Source: JAFGTP01 sp964498725
GTDB taxonomy: Bacteria > Fidelibacterota > UBA2242 > JAFGTP01
Direction of reading: 5' to 3'
Assembly: GCA_964498725.1 (NCBI GenBank)
Contig: CAZCHS010000083.1
Location: 1-15,525 of the forward strand
DNA: 15,525 nt
Shown: positions 8,743 to 15,197 of the stretch, one piece after another
Layout: each line of letters opens with the position of its first letter
Position numbering within the stretch: position 1 is the first letter of the stretch
The notes under the pieces: generated by a model
What the model saw: the letters and a program-made list of their open reading frames with translations, nothing else
The model's database searches: none
What the model was told of the DNA's origin: nothing
Translations under genes and position numbers: made by a program

Positions 8743-8854
8743 TGATACTTTACAAAGGACGTACCATTGAAAATAAACACTTGTATTTTAATTGTTTATT
8801 GATGTAGATTTTAATGTTTCAGAACGGTGAGATTTTTTTAGGAGTAATTTTATA

Positions 8855-9002
8855 ACATTTTTGTAGCAAAATATTTACTAAAATACAAAAATGTTGTATA
8901 GATTTTTTTCTGCTGTCCAGACTTTCAATCCACAAAAAATTAAATGCGAAAATTAGTACAAAAATGTAGTATATAATATTTCGATCTCCAAAAATGTAGT
9001 AT
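8855..9002. repeat. CAAAAATGTAGTAT direct-repeat array
   Basis: CAAAAATGTAGTAT occurs twice exactly (8959-8972 and 8989-9002, 30 bp apart) and once with a single change (CAAAAATGTTGTAT, 8886-8899, 73 bp before the first). An inverted copy, ACATTTTTGTAG, is at 8855-8866. The core TACAAAAATGTA is itself a TACA-N4-TGTA dyad. Spacings of 30 and 73 bp are near whole numbers of helical turns. Related shorter copies continue to 9119. The array most simply reads as multiple binding sites for one regulator. Confidence 0.6.
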
Positions 9003-9052
9003 TTAAGTAGTTTCATCTATTTCTATTCAGTCGGTATAAAAATATTCTTTCT

Positions 9053-9085
9053 TTTTTGTAGAACTTTTCCTATTATCTACAAAAA
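9053..9085. promoter_or_regulatory. 10-bp inverted repeat TTTTTGTAGA/TCTACAAAAA
   Basis: TTTTTGTAGA (9053-9062) and its perfect reverse complement TCTACAAAAA (9076-9085) flank a 13-nt spacer. The arms are variants of the CTACAAAAA motif found upstream, so this looks like two facing operator sites rather than a terminator; a hairpin in the regulator's leader RNA is an alternative. Confidence 0.5.
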
Positions 9086-9107
9086 TTGAATGCTCTGAAA
9101 TATTTAA

Positions 9108-9119
9108 TACAATATTGTA
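9108..9119. promoter_or_regulatory. Palindrome at the regulator's ribosome site
   Basis: TACAATATTGTA is a perfect 12-bp palindrome. Its last bases overlap the weak ribosome site GTAGGTG (about 9117-9123) of the gene starting at 9128. It shares TACA/TGTA ends with the upstream array. A protein bound here, or the RNA hairpin, could limit expression of the regulator. Confidence 0.45.
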
Positions 9120-9127
9120 GGTGAAAT

Positions 9128-10672
9128 ATGGAAGCCAATACAAAACAAGTCAATATTTTTGAAAAACTGGATATCCTGATTGAGATCAACGAGACGATTT
9201 CCAGAAACTTGAATCTCAAGGAATCCCTCAATGCTACGCTAAAAATATTGCAGCAATTGTATAAAATCAATTCCGGCGCCATTTTTCTGGTGGACGATGA
9301 AAGCGATACGATCCGGCCGGTTGCCCACGTGGGATTTAAACAGGATTTTTTGCGGGGAAAATTCCGCGTGGGAGAAGGATTGACCGGACGAATTGTGGAA
9401 TCCGGCAATCCCATAACAGTGCCTATGGTCAGCCAGGAACCGCTGTTTATGAATATGTACAACTCCTGGAATCCCAAAACCGATTCGGAACTGAGTTATA
9501 TCGGCGTTCCGATCTCCCTGGATTATAAGACTCTCGGGGCCCTGGTGATTACCTTCCCTTTCGAACAGGGCAAGGATTATGACGTTACAGTAAAATTTCT
9601 CTCCCTGGTGGCATCGGCCCTGCTTCAGCCGATTCGTGTACAAAAAATTATTGAACAGGAGCGTAAAACCCTGATTGACGAGAATGTGACTCTGAAGCAT
9701 AAACTTCAGGATGAATTCAGTATCAGCAATATTATCGGCAATTCCCATGAAATGCGGGAGATTATTGAACAGACCGGACGAATCGCCCATTCCGATACCA
9801 CGGTGATCATTCGTGGTGAATCGGGAACCGGAAAAGAATTAGTAGCGGAAGCGATCCATTATAATTCCAATCGTAAAGACCAGCCTTTTATTCGTGTGAA
9901 CTGTGCGGCGATTCCCGAAAACCTGATTGAATCGGAATTTTTTGGATATGAAAAGGGTGCTTTTACCGGGGCTGATAAAACTAAAAAAGGCCGCTTTGAA
10001 CTGGCGGACAAAGGGACAATTTTTCTGGATGAAGTTGGTGATCTGTCCAAAATGACCCAAACCAAATTGCTGCGGGTGTTGCAGGAACAGGAATTTCAGC
10101 GGGTTGGCGGCACCAAAACAATTAAGGTCGATGTACGGGTGATTGCCGCAACCAATGCCGATCTGGAAAACATGATCGAAGAGAATACTTTCCGTGAAGA
10201 CCTTTATTATCGGTTAAATGTCTTTTCACTGGTATTGCCGCCCTTGCGTGAAAGAAAAACCGATATTTTACTATTGGCGGACTATTTTATGCTGAAATAT
10301 GGCCGCAAGCATAAGAAATCCGTCAAGCGAATCTCTACACCGGCAATTGACCTGCTGATGTCCTATCACTGGCCCGGCAATGTACGGGAACTTGAAAATT
10401 GTATTGAGCGCGCTGTGGTCATGAGTGATGATCAGGTGATCCATTCTTACTCGCTGCCGGCCACATTACAATCGGCGGAAAGCAGCAATACCTATCAGCG
10501 GTTGTCACTCAAGGAGTCGGTCTCCAATTATGAGAAAGAAATCATTCAGGATGCTTTGAAGCAAACACAGGGTAATATTGCCAAGGCCGCGCGTATTCTG
10601 AGTTCTACCGAAAGAATACTGGGCTATAAAATTAAAAAGTTTCATATTCGGACAAGCCGGTTTAAAAATTAA
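9128..10672 (+). CDS. NifA-like sigma-54-dependent activator (GAF-AAA+-Fis)
   Basis: A bacterial enhancer-binding protein that would use ATP hydrolysis to open promoters bound by sigma-54 RNA polymerase. Domains: an N-terminal GAF sensor (about residues 25-170, with GEGLTGRIVESGNPI); a linker helix; an AAA+ domain with Walker A GESGTGKE (230-237), the sigma-54 contact loop GAFTGA (277-282), Walker B TIFLDE (297-302) and Arg fingers in REDLYYR (357-363); and a C-terminal Fis-type helix-turn-helix with GNIAKAARILSSTERILGY (about 482-500). GAF-AAA-Fis order and length (514) match NifA. There is no receiver domain, so it is not an NtrC response regulator. The GAF domain would sense a small molecule; the ligand cannot be read here. 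It diverges from glnN, which suggests control of nitrogen assimilation, but no nif genes or sigma-54 promoters are visible nearby. The ribosome site is weak and overlaps a palindrome. Confidence 0.93.
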   Translation: MEANTKQVNIFEKLDILIEINETISRNLNLKESLNATLKILQQLYKINSGAIFLVDDESDTIRPVAHVGFKQDFLRGKFRVGEGLTGRIVESGNPITVPMVSQEPLFMNMYNSWNPKTDSELSYIGVPISLDYKTLGALVITFPFEQGKDYDVTVKFLSLVASALLQPIRVQKIIEQERKTLIDENVTLKHKLQDEFSISNIIGNSHEMREIIEQTGRIAHSDTTVIIRGESGTGKELVAEAIHYNSNRKDQPFIRVNCAAIPENLIESEFFGYEKGAFTGADKTKKGRFELADKGTIFLDEVGDLSKMTQTKLLRVLQEQEFQRVGGTKTIKVDVRVIAATNADLENMIEENTFREDLYYRLNVFSLVLPPLRERKTDILLLADYFMLKYGRKHKKSVKRISTPAIDLLMSYHWPGNVRELENCIERAVVMSDDQVIHSYSLPATLQSAESSNTYQRLSLKESVSNYEKEIIQDALKQTQGNIAKAARILSSTERILGYKIKKFHIRTSRFKN

Positions 10673-10741
10673 GGTTCTGCAAAGATGTTTGATGGATTTG
10701 TAATAATTGCTATCTTTAAGAAATTATAAGGGGAGTATTTT

Positions 10742-11902
10742 ATGACCAGATCAAAAATTTTTGGTTTATTTCTACTAATAGTGATCATTTCTCACCATCT
10801 TTTTCCCTGTACAACGGGATTAGCGGATAATAATTTCACATCAAACAAGCGGGCTTTATTGTGGAAAAACAGGGATTCCTCCCATGACAAAAATGAGGTT
10901 TATTATTTTGATCATGGAAAAGTGAAATTTATTGGCATAATTAACAACAATGATACGACACAAGTCTGGTCCGGCGTGAACAATTACGGCTTTGCAATCA
11001 TGAATTCTGAATCCAGGGACCTGATCAGCAAAAATCCTGATAGTACAAAATATGATGATGAAGGCTATTTGATGAAAGAGGCCCTTGAAACCTGTAAAAC
11101 CCTGCAGGATTTTGAAATGTTTCTGGAATCCACCAACCGGGAAGGCCGAAAAGTAACCAGTAATTTTGGTGTTATTGACGGGGGCGGAAACGCAGCCTAT
11201 TTTGAAACCGGTAATCATTATTATCATCGCTATGATGCAAAATCCGACTATTTGATCCGGGCTAATTTTTCTATGCAGGGCCGGGGGCCGAAGAAATACG
11301 GACTTTTCAGATATTTACGGGCAGGAGAGTGGTTTAAAAAATTGTTGCAGCAGGGTAGACTGAACGCAAAGGGACTGATTAGCGAAGTATTGGATGATGC
11401 CTTGATGCCACCGACGATCACTGCTGAAAATTTTAAAGAATACGACAGAATCTATATTTATGATTCCATCTGCCGGTATTCCACTGTATCCGCATCTGTG
11501 GTGGAGGGAATCAAAACCGGTGAAACACCGGAAATGACTACTTTTTGGTGCAATCCTGGGCATACAGCTGCTTCCGTTGCCATTCCGTTATGGGTTTACA
11601 GTGAATCAGTTCCGGCCTGCCTGGATGGTGAAACGGAATCGGAATTGAACCGGATATTTCGTGACCTGGAAGATTTTATAAAAAAGGGAGAGGAAAAATT
11701 TATCAATCCGGCCAATTACTCTTTGGTCCGCGTAGAGTTTGATAAACTGCAACAGGACATAATTGAGCAAACCAATGAGAAGTTAGCCCAATGGCGAAAC
11801 AATTTACCCGCCAGAAGTGTTGTCGCAGACTTTCAAAATAAGATCGCATCAGAAGTGCTGGAGAAGGCAAAAAACCTGCTAAGCCGGCTGTCACAAAAAT
11901 AA
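10742..11902 (+). CDS. Secreted C45-type Ntn-hydrolase (acyl-transferase-like)
   Basis: Resembles the C45 / acyl-CoA:6-aminopenicillanate acyl-transferase-like group of N-terminal-nucleophile hydrolases, which cleave amide bonds in small acylated amines or amino acids. The first 22 residues form a signal peptide (basic start, then FGLFLLIVII). Directly after it comes Cys23 in CTTGLADN, the expected nucleophile, then the family motif LLWKNRD (about 39-45) and later GVNNYGFAIMNS (78-89), SNFGVIDGGGNAAYFETG (140-157) and RANFSM (173-178). The ribosome site AAGGGGAG lies 6 nt before the ATG. It is 69 bp downstream of the regulator on the same strand with no clear terminator between, so co-transcription is possible. 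It ends at a strong hairpin terminator. The substrate cannot be inferred. Exported location is likely; the C-terminal 60 residues look helical and charged. Confidence 0.8.
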   Translation: MTRSKIFGLFLLIVIISHHLFPCTTGLADNNFTSNKRALLWKNRDSSHDKNEVYYFDHGKVKFIGIINNNDTTQVWSGVNNYGFAIMNSESRDLISKNPDSTKYDDEGYLMKEALETCKTLQDFEMFLESTNREGRKVTSNFGVIDGGGNAAYFETGNHYYHRYDAKSDYLIRANFSMQGRGPKKYGLFRYLRAGEWFKKLLQQGRLNAKGLISEVLDDALMPPTITAENFKEYDRIYIYDSICRYSTVSASVVEGIKTGETPEMTTFWCNPGHTAASVAIPLWVYSESVPACLDGETESELNRIFRDLEDFIKKGEEKFINPANYSLVRVEFDKLQQDIIEQTNEKLAQWRNNLPARSVVADFQNKIASEVLEKAKNLLSRLSQK

Positions 11903-11934
11903 CAGGGACAGCGAGATAAGCAGGATAAATAAAA

Positions 11935-11973
11935 GAAGCCACTCCGTGAAAATTGAGTGGCTTCATGTTTTTT
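11935..11973. terminator. Bidirectional terminator between convergent genes
   Basis: GAAGCCACTC (11935-11944) and GAGTGGCTTC (11955-11964) form a perfect 10-bp stem with a 10-nt loop. On the plus strand ATG and six T follow; on the minus strand the stem is followed by TTTTATTTAT. It serves both the plus-strand C45 hydrolase (ends 11902) and the minus-strand lytic transglycosylase (ends 11990). Confidence 0.92.
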
Positions 11974-11989
11974 GATAAGGAAAAATTCT

Positions 11990-12913
11990 TTAGATATCTC
12001 TCGCCAGCGTTCGAATTTTACTTGAAAACCCAAATACATCGGCGACATATTTCCGGCTGTAATTATAGCGTAGAAGGGCGCGACGTTTGGCATAGTAACT
12101 GTCTGACCATCCTTTTTCATTCAGATAATTGGCGATGGAGAATATGGCGTCATGATAATTAAACAGATCAACCCGATTGTCGCCATCACCGTCTACAGCA
12201 TAATTATTGAAACTGGAGGGCATAAACTGGCAATACCCGAAAGCCCCGGCAAAGGAACCGCGCAATTCCATAATATTGTAGTTTTGATTGATATACATCT
12301 CGACCAAATGGGCCAGTTCAAATTTGGCCATCAGCGCTTTTTTCCTGGCATAACGCTCATAATAACTGATGAGATTTTGAATTTTCATAGAAGTTTTATC
12401 GGCATACTGTTCCTGAATTTCACGCCGCAATTCTTGCAAAGCAAATTCCTGATCAGCCAGGGCCAGCGAGCTCAAAACATTAAAAATTCTATGACTGCCT
12501 GTGTAATGGCCAAATTTTGTTTCCACATAAATTATAGCGGCAATCGCCTCCTTGTCGACACCATAGCGGCTTTCTGCCGCTTCCAGGTCTTTCCGGTAGG
12601 TCTGCAGAAATTCCCGGGTTTGGAGCTTGATAATGTCAAAATCCTGAGTAATATTGTCAAAGCTGTTTTCTTTATCCGGGACTTTGGTTAAGACAAGGTT
12701 CGGGTGATATTGAACCCGTTCATCCAAAAACAGAAATCGCGTTATTTGTCTTGAATAGCCGGCCTCTTCTAAGAATTTTACAAGAGGCTCATATTTTTCA
12801 TCGTATTTAGCATCTGAAAAACCAGTAACGCTACTGGAACTGCCAACCATTCCAGGGCTCACCAGCAAGCATAAAAGTGCTAAATAAGAGATTAACTTTC
12901 TTATCGATATCAT
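11990..12913 (-). CDS. MltB-type lytic murein transglycosylase
   Basis: Cleaves the MurNAc-GlcNAc bond of peptidoglycan with formation of a 1,6-anhydro end; acts in the periplasm. Residues 1-24 form a signal peptide (ISIRKLISYLALLCLLV). Cys15 lies inside the hydrophobic core and does not form a good lipobox, so a soluble or signal-anchored form is more likely than a lipoprotein. The catalytic Glu is E131 in IIYVETKFG, matching the VETxxG motif of the family. GSFAGAFGYCQFMPSSF (219-235) is the second hallmark. DGDGDNRVDL (241-250) fits the single EF-hand-like calcium loop known in Slt35/MltB. The 307-residue length is slightly short but complete. The ribosome site is weak (AAGAAAG). It is convergent with the C45 gene, with the AT-rich gap upstream. 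No functional tie to nitrogen metabolism is apparent. Confidence 0.92.
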   Translation of the reverse strand: MISIRKLISYLALLCLLVSPGMVGSSSSVTGFSDAKYDEKYEPLVKFLEEAGYSRQITRFLFLDERVQYHPNLVLTKVPDKENSFDNITQDFDIIKLQTREFLQTYRKDLEAAESRYGVDKEAIAAIIYVETKFGHYTGSHRIFNVLSSLALADQEFALQELRREIQEQYADKTSMKIQNLISYYERYARKKALMAKFELAHLVEMYINQNYNIMELRGSFAGAFGYCQFMPSSFNNYAVDGDGDNRVDLFNYHDAIFSIANYLNEKGWSDSYYAKRRALLRYNYSRKYVADVFGFSSKIRTLARDI

Positions 12914-13516
12914 AAATATGTCTTTCTTAAATTAATTGTTAATTTTTCAAATAGTTAGATTATCTTATCTTTATGTCCATTCTAACAGTAATCTTACAGA
13001 CATTATTTCGAAAAAGCAAAGAAAAAATGCATTTTCAATAGTATTTAAATTAAATAAATTTAATATGTTGCTAATTTTCTCTCGTCGTATCAAAAAAAAC
13101 CAAAAATTATTTTTCAAAAATCATGGTTTAATAGATAAAATCAATTGAAAAGGGTTACAAAACAAGCGGCAGTATTATGTTATATAAATAAACATCAGGT
13201 CATGTAATCATCTTAAGGGCTGATTTTTACAAAGACAGAAAAAAATCATTTATTTTTTTACTCTCTCATTTGAAGGCAAAATTATTAGATATAATTGTTA
13301 CTTTTATTGTAAAAATAATAAACGAAATCTGTGATCCAAATCACAAATTTCAGACGAGAAAAAGTGGGTATTTTTCTGAAATATTTTAAAACCACCACGA
13401 AGTTACCAATATTATTTACTAAACTCCTTGTTTATTGATTAAAAGATATTGCATTTGTTTTTGGACTGTTACTGTTTTAAATTTTTACTCAAAAGAGAAT
13501 GTTAAAAGGAATACAT
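12914..13516. other. Very AT-rich gap with CRP-like site
   Basis: About 600 bp without a credible gene. It must contain the promoters of the transglycosylase (minus) and the amidohydrolase (plus). An AT-rich hairpin TGATTTTT/AAAAATCA (13221-13228, 13241-13248) is followed by TTTATTTTTTTA and could weakly terminate plus-strand transcription. A 28-bp dyad resembling a CRP site lies at 13324-13351. A 70-codon frame at 12936 starts with TTG without a ribosome site and has lysine/asparagine/phenylalanine-rich low-complexity content, so it is not called. No sigma-54 GG-N10-GC was found; AGGG...AAGC near 13151-13167 has a spacing of 11, not 10. Confidence 0.65.
13324..13351. promoter_or_regulatory. 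CRP/FNR-family operator, near-perfect dyad
   Basis: The core TGTGATCCAAATCACA (13330-13345) is TGTGA-N6-TCACA, the classic CRP consensus with both half-sites intact. The symmetry extends outward: GAAATCTGTGAT (13324-13335) and ATCACAAATTTC (13340-13351) are reverse complements at 11 of 12 positions. The centre is about 180 bp before the ATG at 13517, so a long leader or an upstream promoter is implied. A CRP/FNR-superfamily regulator is inferred; which one cannot be told. Confidence 0.65.
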
Positions 13517-14728
13517 ATGAATCAGGATACAGTGATATTTAGTGCTAAATGGGTGTTGCCGATTTCCAAGCATCCCATTGAAGATGGCGCAATTGCTATA
13601 AAAAACGACACAATTATCGGCGTCGATGACCAAAAAACGATCATTAATAAATTTAAAGGTAAACTGGTTGATCTTGGCAACAGCATTATTTTTCCGGGTT
13701 TTGTCAATGTCCATACTCATTTGGAACATGGGGACCTGGAAAATAAACCCAATTCTTATCTTGAATTTTTAGAAAAGGCCAAGACACAGTTTGACGGGCA
13801 GAATGAAGATGAGAAGCTGGTTAATATCAATCGCAATGTCGAAAAATGTTTAAATGGCGGCGTTGTCGCGCTGGCTGATTTTTCAAAAAATGGCACTTCC
13901 GCAAATATTTTGGCAAAAAAGCCAATTTTTGCCAGGGTTTTTCATGAAATGAATTCTTTAATTGCTTACCAGGCCAGGGATATTTTTAATAAACATCGCC
14001 AGATTATCAATGATTTTCCACCCAGTAAAAATGTTACCCAGCATTTCGCTTTAAATTCTATGTGGCGAAATAGTCCTGAATTGCTGGGAGAGATCAGTGT
14101 CAAAGAGCAGCATATTGGTGTGCATATGGCAGTAACACCGGAGGAAAACGAATACCTGATGACCGGTGGCGGCCGGTTAAAACAGTTCCTGCTCAGCCAG
14201 GGGGAATATGACTATAGTTTTCAACCTCCCGGTGAATCACCCTTTATGTATTTCATGAATAATCATTTTTATGCTAAACATAACATTTTGGTACACATGT
14301 TACATGTTAATGAGTATGAACTCAAGAAGATCAATGATTTTCAGACAAAAATTAATATTTGTATCTGTCCCAGAAGTATTGATGAATTAAACCTGAAACA
14401 ACCGGACGTCCAGATGTTTTTGAAAAACAATATCAATGTCTGTTTAGGAACCGAATCACCCTCGCTGGTGCAGGATATGAACATGCGGCGGGAACTGATT
14501 AAATGTATTGATGATTTTCATGTGCGCCCTGAAATAGCAATGAAATTTGCCAGCCTCAACGGAGCATACGCCATTGGTTATCATCGCGAAGTCGGCAGCC
14601 TGGACTATGGTAAAACAGCACGCTGCCTCTACATTTCGCTGGACAATGAAAATGCAGCCGATCCTTATGAGGCCCTGCTTTCATCAAGTGGAGAGGTTAA
14701 CTGGATTACAGAAAAAATCAATACATGA
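13517..14728 (+). CDS. Amidohydrolase-superfamily deaminase/hydrolase-like protein
   Basis: A metal-dependent hydrolase related to the TRZ/ATZ and aminofutalosine/S-adenosylhomocysteine deaminase branch (COG0402-like). In order: a small N-terminal beta-domain, then FPGFVNVHTHLEHGDL with the metal-binding HxH (H66, H68), GVHMAVTPEENEYL (H203), HMLHVNEYE (H260/H263), and GTESPS (E313) where relatives normally have GTDS with a catalytic, metal-binding Asp. C-terminal FASLNGAYAIGYHREVGSLDYGKTA is the usual family ending. I chose the ATG at 13517 because AAAAGGA lies 6 nt before it, whereas the upstream ATG at 13499 has only AAAGAG about 2 nt away. That gives 403 residues, near the family norm. 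It is preceded by a CRP-like operator. The substrate is unknown; Glu for Asp could change or abolish chemistry. No clear terminator follows closely. Confidence 0.85.
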   Translation: MNQDTVIFSAKWVLPISKHPIEDGAIAIKNDTIIGVDDQKTIINKFKGKLVDLGNSIIFPGFVNVHTHLEHGDLENKPNSYLEFLEKAKTQFDGQNEDEKLVNINRNVEKCLNGGVVALADFSKNGTSANILAKKPIFARVFHEMNSLIAYQARDIFNKHRQIINDFPPSKNVTQHFALNSMWRNSPELLGEISVKEQHIGVHMAVTPEENEYLMTGGGRLKQFLLSQGEYDYSFQPPGESPFMYFMNNHFYAKHNILVHMLHVNEYELKKINDFQTKINICICPRSIDELNLKQPDVQMFLKNNINVCLGTESPSLVQDMNMRRELIKCIDDFHVRPEIAMKFASLNGAYAIGYHREVGSLDYGKTARCLYISLDNENAADPYEALLSSSGEVNWITEKINT

Positions 14729-14918
14729 AATTTTGCTCCGGAGACAATATTTTTGCATCCCTAAAACAAAAACCATCTGTCTCATAATAATATACTCCAA
14801 ATGAGCTGAACCAGTCCCGTTATTATTGTCTGTCTTTGACCAAATACATATGAAAAACTAATTTGGAAAATTCATAGAATGGTATTCAGGTTAATCCCAA
14901 TAGTTTCTACAGGAAACG

Positions 14919-14961
14919 TATCGGCGCGAAGCGGGCATTGTTCATACTTTTATGAATAATG
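14919..14961. repeat. 43-nt hairpin repeat, copy 2
   Basis: Same head (TATCGGCGCGAAGCGGG) and hairpin CATTGTTCATA (14936-14946), loop CTTT, TATGAATAATG (14951-14961) as copy 1 at 5-47; 40 of 43 positions agree. The stem change keeps pairing as G-T. Similarity stops sharply at both ends, so the unit appears to be about 43 nt long. Confidence 0.85.
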
Positions 14962-15129
14962 GTTAAATAAAAGCCCATCCTTTTTCAGGAACAAAACCAC
15001 CTAAAAAAAGTAAAAAATATGCTAAAAAAAATTGCGATAAACAGCAAAGTTATTTAAATAGATATTACAGTGGTTTAAAATACATGAAACGAAATTTTTT
15101 AAAAAAATATATAAAAAACAAATACAATC

Positions 15130-15170
15130 AGCCTGGAACTTCCCCAAAAAAGTTGCAGGCTATTTTTATT
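15130..15170 (+). terminator. Orphan intrinsic terminator or attenuator
   Basis: AGCCTG (15130-15135), one mismatch, AACT (15137-15140), a 10-nt loop, then AGTT (15151-15154), mismatch, CAGGCT (15156-15161) make a 10-pair stem followed by ATTTTTATT. It is about 400 bases after the amidohydrolase stop and 17 bases before the AGGAGGT of the next gene. Confidence 0.8.
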
Positions 15171-15197
15171 GTCAAAAACTAACTATAGGAGGTCAAT

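Larger units (their letters stand above)
8693..9127. promoter_or_regulatory. Divergent control region, glnN / regulator
   Basis: This 435-bp AT-rich gap separates two divergent starts and must hold both promoters. It carries an AAAGTTA cluster near glnN, seven related copies of a TACAAAAATGTA-type motif across 8855-9119, one 10-bp inverted repeat and one 12-bp palindrome. I looked for GG-N10-GC (sigma-54) on both strands and found none. A TATAAT-like hexamer lies just upstream of glnN on the minus strand (near 8708-8713) without a good -35 partner. An open frame on the minus strand (8819-9016) has no ribosome site and overlaps the repeats, so I do not call a gene. Confidence 0.75.
14729..15197. 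other. Intergenic region with repeat copy and orphan terminator
   Basis: A 469-bp gap with no convincing gene. A frame at 14547-14804 overlaps the amidohydrolase in another frame and is not credible. Contents: the second 43-nt hairpin repeat (14919-14961), a long A-rich stretch (about 14990-15125), and a good plus-strand intrinsic terminator (15130-15170) placed 28 bases before the next gene. Either the amidohydrolase message has a 400-nt tail, or a short RNA is made here, or the hairpin attenuates the next gene. Confidence 0.65.

Noticed and set aside
8819..9016. Possible 65-residue hydrophobic protein on the minus strand
   Set aside because: No ribosome site; the repeated 'YYIF' comes only from translating the CAAAAATGTAGTAT repeats. 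AT-rich DNA easily gives such hydrophobic frames.
10673..10741. Terminator between the regulator and the C45 hydrolase
   Set aside because: Only a 6-bp AAAGAT/ATCTTT pairing with a long loop and no T-run.
12936..13148. Possible 70-codon gene upstream of the amidohydrolase
   Set aside because: TTG start without ribosome site, low-complexity K/N/F/I composition, no motif.
13151..13167. Sigma-54 promoter upstream of the amidohydrolase
   Set aside because: GG and GC are 11 bases apart rather than 10, and surrounding bases do not fit TGGCAC/TTGCA.
13499..13516. Upstream ATG of the amidohydrolase
   Set aside because: The ribosome-like AAAGAG is too close; AAAAGGA with 6-nt spacing serves the ATG at 13517.
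14738..14760. Terminator just after the amidohydrolase (CTCCGGAG then T-run)
   Set aside because: The 8-bp palindrome has no room for a loop, so no stable hairpin can form.
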